A stretch of DNA of 64,000 nucleotides from CAWIKY01 sp963836905 (lineage in GTDB: Bacteria; Pseudomonadota; Alphaproteobacteria; Caulobacterales; Hyphomonadaceae): contig CAWIKY010000006.1 of assembly GCA_963836905.1 (NCBI GenBank), forward strand, positions 1,302,001 to 1,366,000, read 5' to 3'. This document shows positions 55,078 through 64,000 of this stretch, piece by piece. The stretch's first letter is position 1. Every line of letters begins with the position of its first letter. Below the pieces are notes generated by a model. That model did no database searches, was not told the DNA's origin, and saw only the letters and a program-made list of their open reading frames with translations. Position numbers and translations under genes: made by a program.

Positions 55078-55638
55078 ATGACTTCACTCAAATCGATATG
55101 CTTGTACTGCGGGTCCTCCAACGAGGTCGAGCCAGCTTACCTCGATCTGGCGAGTAGGCTTGGAGAGGCGGTGGCTGACCGCGGTTGCAAGCTTGTCTAT
55201 GGCGGCGGTGGTGTAGGCCTGATGGGAGCTGCGGCTCGCGCCGCTAATGCGAAGGGCGGCAAGGTACTCGGTATCATGCCTCGTTTTCTTCTCCAGAAAG
55301 AGCGGATCTATGACGAGGTCGAACACCGGGTTGTAGAGACCATGCACGAACGCAAGCAGATCATGTTCGACGAAAGTGACGGTTTTATCGTCCTTCCAGG
55401 CGGGATCGGCACCCTGGAGGAGGCTGTGGAAATGCTCTCATGGGGGCGGTTGGGTCTTCACTCCAAGCCGATGGCGTTCCTTGACGAAGACCAGTTCTGG
55501 CAGCCCTTCTTCGATCTCATGGACCACATCATAGATGGCCGGTTCACCCCTGCAGTGTTTCGCGATCAGCTTGCCCACACTTCATCGCCGGAAGATGCGA
55601 TCAACGCACTGGAGCAAAGACTGGTCAGACTGTCCTGA
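55078..55638 (+). CDS. LOG family (cytokinin riboside 5'-monophosphate phosphoribohydrolase-like) protein
   Basis: The 186-residue protein has ICLYCGSSNEVEPAYLDLAS near the N-terminus, KLVYGGGGVGLMGAAARAAN (about 38-57) and the LOG signature MHERKQIMFDESDGFIVLPG, then GGIGTLEEAVEML. Enzymes of this family cut the N-glycosidic bond of purine nucleotides, releasing the base; older annotations call it lysine decarboxylase. The ATG at 55078 follows GGAGCG. It ends 14 nt inside the convergent gltX end. Confidence 0.9.
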   Translation: MTSLKSICLYCGSSNEVEPAYLDLASRLGEAVADRGCKLVYGGGGVGLMGAAARAANAKGGKVLGIMPRFLLQKERIYDEVEHRVVETMHERKQIMFDESDGFIVLPGGIGTLEEAVEMLSWGRLGLHSKPMAFLDEDQFWQPFFDLMDHIIDGRFTPAVFRDQLAHTSSPEDAINALEQRLVRLS

Positions 55639-56992
55639 GAGCAAGTCTTTCTCTGGCACGTTCGCCACCGATCAGAGGAAGCAGGTCAGCCATTTCCGGA
55701 CCGTTCGACCGTCCTGTGAGAGCGAGCCTCAGAGGCATAAACAGGGCCCTGCCTTTGCGTCCGGTTTCAGCTTTCAGAGCGGATGTCCATGTGCCCCAGG
55801 TTTCGGCATTGATCTCCCCGTTCGGAAGCAAGGATCCAGCCTGTGCAATGAAAGCCTGATCTTCGGAGGCAATTTCGGGCTCTATGTCTCCGAATGTCGT
55901 CGTCAGCCAAAGCCCTACATCCTGCCGGGTTTCCAGGTTCTGCCGCACAACATTCCAGAATTTTTCGAGCACAGTTTCCGGCACCGATAGTCCCGCTAGA
56001 GAAAGATGCCGGTCGAGATCCTGCCGGACATCCGAAAATTCGAGCTTCGCAACCGCCTGGGCATTCAACTTGCGCAGTTCAGCCTCGTCAAACCGAGCCG
56101 GTGCGCGTCCCATCTTCGAAAAGCTGAAATCGGCTATGAGTTCATCAATCGAGGATGCGAGCTCAATATTGTCGCTTGTGCCCAGACGGGCGAGCATGGA
56201 CAGGATTGCAACAGGCTCGATGCCTGATGCCCGTAGCTCCGCAATCGAGAGAGACCCAAGCCGCTTGGAAAGCCCCTGACCATCCGCGCCTGTCAAAAGC
56301 GATGTGTGCGCCATGTGCGGCGCTGTGCCGCCCAGCGCCTGAAATATCTCGATTTGCGCTGCCGAATTGGTCACATGGTCTTCACCGCGCACGACATGGC
56401 TGATCTTTGCGTTGATGTCGTCCACAACGCTGGGAAGTGTATAAAGATACCCGCCATCTTCGCGGATCAGGATCGGATCGGACAGCGACGCTGTATCTAT
56501 ACTTTGCGGCCCCCGAACCAGATCGTTCCAGTCAATACGGTTCCCGAAGAGCTTGAAACGCCAATGCGGCGTACGGCCTCCGGCCGCGAGTGATGCCTTC
56601 TGGTCGTCACTCAAGGCCAAAGCCGCGCGATCATACACCGGTGGGCGACCGAGGTTGAGAGAGATCTTGCGTTTGCGCTCAAGTTCTTCGGGGGTCTCAA
56701 AACACGGATAGAGTCTGCCGGATGCCTTCAGCGTTTCTGCTGCCGCAGCATATTCGGAAAACCTGTCTGACTGGCGGAATGTTTCCGCCCACTCCAGCCC
56801 CAGCCACTGAAGGTCCTCTTTCAAACCGTCATGGAAAGCTTCAGTTGATCTCACCTGATCGGTATCATCGATGCGCAGTATGAAAGCGCCCCGTTCAGCA
56901 GACGCAAAAACCCAGTTTATCAGAGCTGTACGAACATTTCCGACATGAAGTCTGCCGGTCGGAGAGGGTGCAAAGCGTACGCGAACAGTCAT
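55625..56992 (-). CDS. gltX: Glutamate-tRNA ligase
   Basis: The 455-residue class I synthetase has the HIGH-type motif APSPTGRLHVGNVRTALINW at about 8-27, HVVRGEDHVTNSAAQIEIFQ near 195 and the KMSKS-type loop GADGQGLSKRLGSLSI near 235. It charges tRNA-Glu, a copy of which is in this window. The ATG at 56992 overlaps the nadE stop by 4 nt. Many alphaproteobacteria carry two GltX copies; whether this one acts on tRNA-Gln cannot be told here. Confidence 0.93.
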   Translation of the reverse strand: MTVRVRFAPSPTGRLHVGNVRTALINWVFASAERGAFILRIDDTDQVRSTEAFHDGLKEDLQWLGLEWAETFRQSDRFSEYAAAAETLKASGRLYPCFETPEELERKRKISLNLGRPPVYDRAALALSDDQKASLAAGGRTPHWRFKLFGNRIDWNDLVRGPQSIDTASLSDPILIREDGGYLYTLPSVVDDINAKISHVVRGEDHVTNSAAQIEIFQALGGTAPHMAHTSLLTGADGQGLSKRLGSLSIAELRASGIEPVAILSMLARLGTSDNIELASSIDELIADFSFSKMGRAPARFDEAELRKLNAQAVAKLEFSDVRQDLDRHLSLAGLSVPETVLEKFWNVVRQNLETRQDVGLWLTTTFGDIEPEIASEDQAFIAQAGSLLPNGEINAETWGTWTSALKAETGRKGRALFMPLRLALTGRSNGPEMADLLPLIGGERARERLALRTV

Positions 56993-58663
56993 GTTGCGGA
57001 ACCTGTTTGAGAAAAACTTCTGAAGCGGTTGGTAATGGGGTAGCGGCGGTCGCGGCCAAAGTTCTGGCGTCCGATCTTCGGACCCGGAGCAGACTGTCGC
57101 CTTTTATATTCTGAAATATAAAGGAGGTGTTCGATCCGCTTTACCGTTTCTATGTCGAACCCTTCCCTGACCAGGTCAGCTGCAGACTGCTCGGCATCCA
57201 CCAACCCGTAGAGAATTGCGTCCAGCGTCTCGTAAGGCGGCAGACTATCATCGTCGCGCTGGTCTTCGCGCAATTCTGCGCTAGGCGGCTTGGTCAGGAT
57301 ACGCGTGGGAATGACCTGACCGTCCGGGCCCATGAGCCCATGATCCTTGGCCTGATTGCGCCAGTCTGAAATCGCGAAGACCTCTGTCTTGTACAAGTCC
57401 TTGAGAGGATTGTAGCCACCACACATGTCTCCGTAGAGTGTGGCATACCCGACCGCCATCTCTGACTTGTTGCCGGTAGTCACGAGCATCGCGCCTGTTG
57501 CGTTGGAAAGCGCCATCAGCGTTACACCCCGCAGCCGCGATTGGATGTTCTCAAGAGCGATTGCCCTGCCCCCGCCCTCCAACCTGCCTTCGAGCATTTC
57601 GGCGATTGCACCGACGCCTGATCCAATCGAGATCTCGTCAAGCCTTACACCCAGCCGCTCCGCGCACTCAGCCGCGTCCTGAAGACTGTGTGCACTGGTA
57701 TAGCGTGATGGCAGCATAACGCAGCGGACGTTCTCTGCCCCGATGGCATCGACCGCCACGGCCGCCGTGAGCGCCGAATCGATTCCGCCTGACAGCCCTA
57801 TCAGAACTGACGAAAAGCCGTTCTTTCTCACGTAATCGCCGAGTCCGAGAACGCAGGCGCGGTAGGACGCCTCGTTGCCATGTGACCAGTCCGGGCATTC
57901 GCGGCCTATGAAGGCATGCGCGTCGGCGTCAAACGAACAGACTGAGACGCCACTCTCGAAGTCAGGAAGAAGACATGTCTGACGCCCGTCTCCATCGACG
58001 CTAAAACTGCTTCCGTCGAAGACAAGCTCATCCTGGCCGCCCACCATGTTTACGAACAGATAGGGCAGTTCCGGCGATGCCCAAACGCCGAAGGCCTCGC
58101 GCCGCTCGTCATGGATTTGCCTTCGCCATGGAGACGCATTGAGGACCACGAGCATGTCGACATCCGTTTCCGCATACGCGCGCGGCACCCTGTCGAACCA
58201 GATGTCCTCACAGATTGCGAGCCCGAGTTTGACGCCTCGACATTCGAAGATCACAGGTCGCCCGTCGCCCGGTTCAAACACCCGCGAATTCATCGAAGAC
58301 GCCGTAATCCGGTAACTCGTGTTTGTCGTAGCTGCAGACGATTTCGCCGTCGCGCAGAACAAAGGCGCTGTTTGCCACACCGGTGGTCACACCTTTAGGT
58401 GCGCCGATCACGATGGTGGCGCGGATCTCGCGGCTCTTCTCACACAAGGTCTGAATGGCGGTCTCACATGCATCGAGAACCGCGGGCTTACGCACGAGAT
58501 CTTCCGGCGGGTACCCCAGCAGGAAGAGTTCCGGGAAAACGATCAGGTCGACGTCTGTTGCAGCCTCGCCAGTGATCACTTCCAGCGCCTGGCGCAGGTT
58601 CCCCTGAATATCACCCAGCACGGGGTTTAACTGGGCGACCAGAATAGAAATCGGAGTGTTCAT
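56989..58663 (-). pseudogene. nadE: Glutamine-dependent NAD+ synthetase, frame interrupted
   Basis: The two frames give about 557 residues. The N-terminal nitrilase/amidase domain holds the catalytic Glu in FPELFLLGYPPEDL, Lys in DKHELPDYGVFDE and Cys in GLAICEDIWFDRVP. The C-terminal synthetase domain holds the P-loop GLSGGIDSALTAAVAVDAIG, PSRYTSAHSLQDA and TTGNKSEMAVGYATLYGDMC. Removing one base at 58287-58288 gives FDESRVFEPGDG, which joins the domains. It makes NAD+ from nicotinate adenine dinucleotide. It overlaps both neighbours by 4 nt. A sequencing insertion is the likely cause. Confidence 0.9.
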
Positions 58664-59571
58664 GCCAGCGCGATCGTCTCAGCGGCTTCGGCCATCGCTA
58701 CCGCCGCGACGGCTCCGTGACCGGGGACCGGGCTGTTCGAGACACCCAGACATGCCGCGTAGAAACTCTCGTCGGCAGCACCAAGCGGATCGGGCAGGTC
58801 CTCAGAGATATCGACCTTTATCTGATAGGGCGTAGTGTTCACCACTTCCCGCGTCAGAAAGTCGACGCTGATCTCGCCGGACGGGTATACCACACGCATG
58901 GTTCGTTCTCGGGCTGTAGCCGCGCGACTGGCTTTCAGGCGGGCAATTGCTCCGCTTGAATAGGTGAACTCGGCTTCGGCCTTGTCCAGATGCTCGCTGT
59001 GAACACGTGAGCCGCGTGCACGAACGCCTTCGAATTTGCCCTCTATCAGGCACCCTGCCAGATCGAGGTCATGGATCATCAGATCCCAGATAACAGACAC
59101 ATCGCCGGCGCGGTTATCCGGTGATGGAGGGGAATAGCGAACCGATTCAAGCAAGGTCGGGCTCTCTTCGATGCGGAACATCCCCATCGCACGCGCCACA
59201 AAACGCTCCTGATGGCCCACCTGGAGAACACGCCCTCGCGTTATGGCTTCTCCGGCAAGTTGCCGCGCACCTGTTGCCGTAAGCGCCAGAGGCTTTTCGA
59301 CGAGTACGTGCTTGTCGGCCATAAGTGCCCGGCGAACAAAATCCTCGTGGAAGGTCGCGGGCAAGGCAATGACGATGGCATCGACATCCTTCAAAAGCGC
59401 CTCATAACTTACGCTCGCCTCGGCTCCGTGGCTGTCAGCAAGCTTTTCGGCGCGTTCGAATTGCGCATCGAACACGCCGGCGAGTTCCGCCCGGCCAGAC
59501 GCCGCTGCTTTCTGGGCATGGTATTTGCCAAAGACACCTGCCCCGGCAATTCCGACTTTCAGTTTCGACAC
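58660..59571 (-). CDS. Gfo/Idh/MocA family oxidoreductase
   Basis: The 303-residue protein has the NAD site GIAGAGVFGKYHAQKAAASG at about 8-27, the conserved LVEKPLALT (about 90-98), and VIWDLMIHDLDLAGCLIEGK near 165. The HQERF and DLMIHDLDL patterns recall UDP-GlcNAc 3-dehydrogenase (GnnA) in some lipid A pathways, but the substrate is uncertain. The GTG at 59571 follows GGGGA and is preferred to a TTG two codons earlier. It overlaps nadE by 4 nt. Confidence 0.82.
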   Translation of the reverse strand: MSKLKVGIAGAGVFGKYHAQKAAASGRAELAGVFDAQFERAEKLADSHGAEASVSYEALLKDVDAIVIALPATFHEDFVRRALMADKHVLVEKPLALTATGARQLAGEAITRGRVLQVGHQERFVARAMGMFRIEESPTLLESVRYSPPSPDNRAGDVSVIWDLMIHDLDLAGCLIEGKFEGVRARGSRVHSEHLDKAEAEFTYSSGAIARLKASRAATARERTMRVVYPSGEISVDFLTREVVNTTPYQIKVDISEDLPDPLGAADESFYAACLGVSNSPVPGHGAVAAVAMAEAAETIALA

Positions 59572-59610
59572 AGTCAATTCCCCGGGATCCTGTCATGTAT
59601 GCAGGCTTTA

Positions 59611-60727
59611 TCAGGCGTCATCTTCCAATTCCACGGTTCCGAGATTGTGCGATAGCGACGCCGACAGGAACCGGTCGAGATCGCCGTCGAGGACGCCCGA
59701 CGAATCTGATGTTTCGACGCTTGTTCGAAGGTCTTTGACCATCTGGTATGGTTGCAGGACATAGGACCTGATCTGGTGGCCCCAGCCAATGTCGGATTTG
59801 GACGCTTCCAGTTCCGATGCCTCAGCCTGCTGTTTCTGCAGTTCGAGCTCATATAAACGGGCACGAAGCATGTCCCAGGCCGTTGCCCGGTTCTGATGCT
59901 GTGACCGGCCGTTCTGGCAGGCGACAACAATGCCCGTGGGTTCATGCGTCAGGCGAACTGCCGAATCGGTCTTGTTCACGTGCTGACCGCCCGCTCCGCT
60001 TGATCTGTAGGTATCGGTGCGAACGTCTTTCTCGTTGATGTCGATCTCGATCGTGTCGTCGACAACGGGATAGACCCAGACGCTCGCAAAGCTTGTATGG
60101 CGTCGTGCATTGGAATCGAACGGCGATATTCGGACGAGCCGATGAACCCCGGACTCCGCTTTCAGCCAGCCATACGCATTTTCACCGCTGATCTGGAGCG
60201 TCGACGACTTGATGCCCGCCTCTTCGCCGGGATGCTCTTCAACTTCTTCAATTTTCATGTCGTGCTGTGATGCCCAGCGCGTATACATCCGACGCAGCAT
60301 GTTGGCCCAATCCTGGCTTTCGGTTCCGCCAGCACCCGCATGGATTTCGATGTAGCAATCGTTTGCATCCGCTTCGCCTGACAGCAGGGCCTCAAGCTGG
60401 GCCCGCTCGGCACGTTCGGAAGCCTTCTTCAGAAGGGCGAGAACGTCTGAAGCGATCTCGCTGTCTCCTTCACTCATTGCCATGAGCTCACGACTATCGT
60501 TCACGTCAGACTCTAGGGACAGAACCGTATCACGCCTCTGCGCAATCCGGTTTCGCTCCTGCATCAGCTTTTGTGCCTTGGTGGCGTCATCCCAGAAATC
60601 GGGTCGTTCAGCGAGCGCGGTCAGTTCCTCAAGACGTTTTTCGGACACGTCCCAGTCAAAGACGCCTCCTCAGCAGTTCGCAAGACTGCTCGATTCCGGT
60701 TGCAAGGGTGTCCATTTCGGGTGTCAT
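59611..60727 (-). CDS. prfB: Peptide chain release factor 2 with programmed +1 frameshift
   Basis: RF2 is encoded in two frames: 22 codons from ATG 60727 (MTPEMDTLATGIEQSCELLR), then CTT-TGA, then the main frame that continues DWDVSEKRLEEL. The product has 371 residues. The main frame holds the UGA/UAA-selecting SPF motif (RISPFDSNARR, with T/S variation around it), the peptidyl-tRNA hydrolysis motif SGAGGQHVNKTDSAVRLTH and a C-terminal helix. Shifting occurs when RF2 is low, so it regulates itself. An alternative ATG is at 60715. Confidence 0.94.
60655..60670 (-). promoter_or_regulatory. Programmed +1 ribosomal frameshift site of prfB
   Basis: On the minus strand the site is AGGAGGCGTCTTTGAC: an internal Shine-Dalgarno (AGGAGG, 60670-60665), 3 nt, then the slippery CTT-TGA-C (60661-60655). 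This is the same layout as in other bacterial prfB genes. The ribosome moves from CTT to TTT, skipping one base, and continues as GAC-TGG. The TGA is the stop recognised by RF2 itself. Confidence 0.95.
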
Positions 60728-60781
60728 CGACACGGTCCGTTCTTCAGGTTTTTGTTCTGGGCGAGCTATGTAGCGCTTTGC

Positions 60782-63505
60782 TCAATAACTGTCACCCAGC
60801 CCGACATCCTGTTCGATCGTGGCTTCCGGTTGGGGCACTCGTAATCCCGGTTTGACTTCGTCAGGATCGGACGATCCGAAGATAGATGCCAGTTCGGGGT
60901 TTGCCAGAGCGGGGTCGTCGCCAACATCACCTGAACCGAATATTCCGAAGCTGTCGTCCGTCTGAAAAACGCCGCCAAATCCCGGTTCGGTTCCAGGTTT
61001 GAAAGCCTCAAGGATTGTAACGCTTGTGGAAGATCCTGGAAGCGCACCGGTCTTGGCATCCACTTCCACAAGACGCACACCGGCGGGAGCACGAAACGGA
61101 ATGGATGGCTTGCCCTTCAAAGCTTCTTTCATGAAGTTTGCAAAAATCGGTGCTGCAACGACACCGCCTGCCTCGCCCTCGCCAAGCGATTTGGGTTCAT
61201 CGAAACCGACAAAGACCCCAACCACCAGATCGGGCGAAAAGCCCATAAACCATGCGTCCATATAATCATTCGTTGTGCCAGTCTTGCCAGCCAGCGGATG
61301 ACCTTCAACAGTGCGCTTCACGACGGTTGCCGTTCCACGTTCGACAACACCCTCCAGCATATGGACAACCTGGTAGGCGGTGACCGGATCGACGACCTGC
61401 TTGCGAATATCCGCGAGCACGGGTGGCTGCTGGCCGGACCATTCGGCCGAACAGCCTTCGCACGCCCGCTCGTCATGTCGATAAAGCGTAACCCCGTTCC
61501 GGTCCTGGACCCGGTCAAACAGGGTAGGCTGGATTTCCTTCCCGCCGTTGACCATCACGCCATAGGCGCGCGCCATGTCCCAAACGGTCACTTCGCCCGC
61601 GCCCAAGGACATTGAAAGATATGGCGCAAGGTTTTCAAATAGCCCCACGCGGCGGCTGAGATCAATGATCGGCTCCATACCGATTTCCTGCGCCAGCCTG
61701 ACGGTCATCGCATTCCGTGACAGTTCCAGACCGAGCCGCATCGTGCTCAGGCCGTAGAAACGACCTGATGTGTAGTTGGTCGGGCGGTAACACTGATCGC
61801 GGACCCGCGTGTAGTCGCAGTCCACCACGGGAGCGTCGAGTATTCTGGTTGATGGCGTGTAGTAAGTTCCGGTTTTTGGATTGATCGTCTCCAGAGCCGC
61901 TCCGTAAACGAACGGCTTGAAGGCTGACCCGGGCTGGCGTTTTGCTTGTGTGGTCCGGTTGAACTGGCTCTTCCAGAAAGAATAGCCGCCTGCCATCGCC
62001 AGCACCCGGCCAGTATGAGGGTCGATCGCAAGCAAGGCACCCTCTACATCGGGCACCTGAAAGAGTTTTGCATTCCCGACGGGCTTGCGAACCGGTTCGG
62101 CGTCCTGCGCCGGTTGGGCACGGTTGCCTTCCTTCTTCTGCGTCTCGCTCGTCACTTCTACTTCCGGCGAAGCAGCGGTCTCGCCTGTGACGGACGTGTC
62201 GGCGGCTTCCCTGGTGATTGAGGCAAGAATGACGTCGCCGACTTTAAGGCCGCGCCTCTCATCTTTGCTGCGGTAGGTTTTTGATGCCCAGCTCAAGTCT
62301 GCAGGCGCAAGCGGAACGGTCGATCCGTCAGTCAAAAGGAGGTTGGCAGTTTCGTTCTCGACCTCCAGCACGACGGCAGCTTCATTGGCACCGTAGCCGC
62401 CCGGCAACTCGACGTCATTCAGGCGTTGAAGCAGACCCTCTCCGAGTTTCAGGTTCGTGACCGGTCCGCGATACCCATGGCGGCGGTCATAGGCTACCAA
62501 CCCGTCCTGCAAGGCTGCCTGCGCGGCCAGTTGCAGTCTTGTATCGATAGTCGAACGGATTGAGAGCCCCTGCTGGTAGAGTGCCTCTTCGCCGAATCGG
62601 CCTGCCAGATCCCGGCGCAATTCCTCAACGAAGTATGCCGATGCGGCAAACTCTTCGCCCTTCAAACGGGACCGGATTTCGAGCGGTTCAGCGATGGCCG
62701 CGTCGGCAGTCGCACGGTCGATGTAACCGTTCGACTGCATCCGACGAAGCACCCAGTTTCGCCGGTCGACCGCTGCATCCGGCCGTACGTAGGGGTTAAC
62801 CCGGCTCGGGGCTTTCGGCATGGCTGCAAGCAGCGCGGCTTCTGACAACGTGAGGTCAGGCAGCGACTTGTTGAAATAGTTCAGCGCTGCAGATGCGACC
62901 CCATAGGAACTTCCGCCGAGATAAATCTCGTTCAGATAAAGCTCGAGGATCTTTTCCTTGCTGAAGGCACGCTCCATTCGACGCGCTACAACCGCTTCAC
63001 GGACCTTGCGCTCGATGTTCTGGTCGTTTGTCAGAAGCATGTTCTTGGCGACCTGCTGCGTAATCGTTGATGCGCCTTGCAGACCGCCGCCGCCTTGAAT
63101 CTTTGCCATGGCATTGCGAATAGCGGCGCGCATGATCCCGAAGTAATCCAGCCCGCCATGATCGAAGAACGTCTTGTCTTCAGCCGATACGAACGCTGCA
63201 ATCAGGTGCTCGGGCATGCCGTCATACGGCACGAAAATTCTGTTCTCTGAGGCAAACTCCGCAATCAGCTTGCCATCGCCGGCGTGGACACGGGTCGTTA
63301 TCTCCGGCTGATAACCGGCAAGCGCCTTCACATCCGGAAGGTCCCTCGTGACGGCCTGAACCCAAAGCCATAGAGCAGCAAGCATCAGGAAAGCGAGTAT
63401 GCCGAGAGCAATCGCGATGCGCCGCAACCATGTCCATGGCATGACGCGCGCAAACCCGCGCCAGTATTTTGCAAAAGGGGCCCAGTAACGGGTCATTGCC
63501 GACAT
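60782..63505 (-). CDS. mrcA: Penicillin-binding protein 1A
   Basis: The 907-residue bifunctional enzyme has one N-terminal membrane helix (about 25-50) and a glycosyltransferase domain with VSAEDKTFFDHGGLDYFGIM, QGASTITQQVAKNMLL and EIYLGGSSYGVASAA. An OCR-like insert follows around 370-470, then a transpeptidase domain with the nucleophile RQPGSAFKPFVYG (SxxK), ELSRNAMT (SxN) and HPLAGKTGTTNDY (KTG). A tail of about 130 residues follows. It polymerises and crosslinks peptidoglycan. The ATG at 63505 follows GGAG. It lies beside an amidase gene, a usual pair. Confidence 0.94.
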   Translation of the reverse strand: MSAMTRYWAPFAKYWRGFARVMPWTWLRRIAIALGILAFLMLAALWLWVQAVTRDLPDVKALAGYQPEITTRVHAGDGKLIAEFASENRIFVPYDGMPEHLIAAFVSAEDKTFFDHGGLDYFGIMRAAIRNAMAKIQGGGGLQGASTITQQVAKNMLLTNDQNIERKVREAVVARRMERAFSKEKILELYLNEIYLGGSSYGVASAALNYFNKSLPDLTLSEAALLAAMPKAPSRVNPYVRPDAAVDRRNWVLRRMQSNGYIDRATADAAIAEPLEIRSRLKGEEFAASAYFVEELRRDLAGRFGEEALYQQGLSIRSTIDTRLQLAAQAALQDGLVAYDRRHGYRGPVTNLKLGEGLLQRLNDVELPGGYGANEAAVVLEVENETANLLLTDGSTVPLAPADLSWASKTYRSKDERRGLKVGDVILASITREAADTSVTGETAASPEVEVTSETQKKEGNRAQPAQDAEPVRKPVGNAKLFQVPDVEGALLAIDPHTGRVLAMAGGYSFWKSQFNRTTQAKRQPGSAFKPFVYGAALETINPKTGTYYTPSTRILDAPVVDCDYTRVRDQCYRPTNYTSGRFYGLSTMRLGLELSRNAMTVRLAQEIGMEPIIDLSRRVGLFENLAPYLSMSLGAGEVTVWDMARAYGVMVNGGKEIQPTLFDRVQDRNGVTLYRHDERACEGCSAEWSGQQPPVLADIRKQVVDPVTAYQVVHMLEGVVERGTATVVKRTVEGHPLAGKTGTTNDYMDAWFMGFSPDLVVGVFVGFDEPKSLGEGEAGGVVAAPIFANFMKEALKGKPSIPFRAPAGVRLVEVDAKTGALPGSSTSVTILEAFKPGTEPGFGGVFQTDDSFGIFGSGDVGDDPALANPELASIFGSSDPDEVKPGLRVPQPEATIEQDVGLGDSY

Positions 63506-63558
63506 GGGCTGCTCCAACGCGTAATATGATTTCTTACTGCCAACGATTCGTGCCGTTT

Positions 63559-64000
63559 TTATGGCGTTGGCGAGGATTGTGCCAGCCGCTTGAACTGCGG
63601 GCTGAATTCAGGGTCGCTGCGGAAATACAGGTCAATCGAGTTTGCGACAGCTTGCATTGTCCGTCGCAAGTCCTTTGGCGTGGTCAGTCGCAGTTCATCG
63701 GCAGGACTGGTCAGAAAGCCAACCTCGAGCAGAACAGCAGGCACGTCTGGCGCCAACAGGACGAAAAGATTGCCGCGGCGGTGCGAATTGCGCAGCACGG
63801 GACCGACGCTTGCCAGTTCCGGCACCAGAAATTCAGCGAACGCATCTGATCTGGAAACAGTTTCCCGCTTGATCAGGTCTTCAAAGATATCATTGAGTTC
63901 AGGCGGCTGGGCATCGACCTCGATTGGAATGATCCACCCTTCTTCTTCCTGAACTTTTGCCACACGCTCATCGCTTTCACTCGCTAGCGTGTAGACGGAC
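63559..64000 (-). CDS. N-acetylmuramoyl-L-alanine amidase (AmiC type), C-terminal part
   Basis: The visible 146 residues start in frame at the window edge (SVYTLASESDERVAKVQEEE), so the 5' end lies outside. They match the C-terminal half of the Amidase_3 domain: VLRNSHRRGNLFVLLAPDVP and AVLLEVGFLTSPADELRLTT, where the Glu of LLEVGF is the catalytic residue, ending VANSIDLYFRSDPEF. It cuts the bond between MurNAc and the stem peptide during cell separation. It is transcribed with mrcA, 53 nt before it. Confidence 0.9.
   Translation of the reverse strand, partial: SVYTLASESDERVAKVQEEEGWIIPIEVDAQPPELNDIFEDLIKRETVSRSDAFAEFLVPELASVGPVLRNSHRRGNLFVLLAPDVPAVLLEVGFLTSPADELRLTTPKDLRRTMQAVANSIDLYFRSDPEFSPQFKRLAQSSPTP

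Noticed and set aside
60648..60661. TGA near the start of prfB as another sequencing error
   Set aside because: The AGGAGG, spacing and CTT-TGA-C match the known programmed frameshift exactly.

Overview
The window is a chromosomal segment of an alphaproteobacterium. The evidence is a PhyR-NepR-EcfG general stress response locus with GGAAC-N17-GTT promoters, the gene runs rplM-rpsI-argC and hom-glpX-recJ, an NDUFS4-type Complex I accessory subunit lying between two tRNA genes, a CtaA haem A synthase, an SdhE factor and a class I PHA synthase. The genus cannot be fixed from this sequence. A marine or aquatic Hyphomonadaceae/Parvularculaceae-like or related lineage is only a guess. No insertion sequence, prophage, CRISPR array, plasmid gene or rRNA was seen. 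Genes are tightly packed, with many 4-nt ATGA overlaps and no gene-free gap above about 205 bases.

Region by region. 1-3068: phyR (cut by the window edge), nepR, ecfG and an HWE/HisKA_2 sensor kinase, driven by two divergent EcfG-type promoters. 3086-9221: an envelope and stress block with Dps, a YtjA-like membrane peptide, a metallophosphoesterase, a lipid kinase, a Rho-N-like protein, an MscS channel, an extensin-like protein, an entericidin, an OmpA lipoprotein and an MlaC-like protein. Two of these genes carry their own EcfG-type promoter. 9260-15152: branched-chain amino acid and acyl-CoA catabolism (mmsB, mmsA, scoB, scoA, an alpha-methylacyl-CoA racemase and an SDR). 15223-17844: a BtuFCD/FecCD-type metal-chelate importer whose ATPase is frameshifted three times. 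17905-24479: mfd, sdhE, recG and a DUF502 membrane protein.

24682-36415: an APH-DUF6285-DUF3089 operon; hldE; a photolyase-flavoprotein-DUF1365-CFA synthase cluster; and cysK-sseA-metC-like sulfur genes. 36412-45636: an AsmA-like protein, three tRNAs, small conserved proteins, then recJ-glpX-hom-aminotransferase. 45713-51782: phaC, argC, rpsI, rplM, a lipoprotein and ctaA. 51868-54981: DUF2842, a phosphatidylserine-decarboxylase-like protein lacking the pyruvoyl serine, and an Atm1-type ABC exporter. 55078-64000: a LOG protein, gltX, nadE, a Gfo/Idh/MocA dehydrogenase, prfB with a classic programmed +1 frameshift, PBP1A and the end of an AmiC-type amidase.

One technical point dominates. Ten otherwise well-conserved genes are broken by 13 single-base indels (11 insertions, 2 deletions), including the ribosomal protein gene rpsI. 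Undoing one base at each place restores the conserved protein, so most of these look like sequencing or assembly errors rather than real gene decay. They are typed as pseudogene only because the frame is interrupted as given. No clearly new biological system was found. The most unusual items are the PSD-like pseudoenzyme, the EcfG-linked envelope genes, and a photolyase gene with no ATG, GTG or TTG start.
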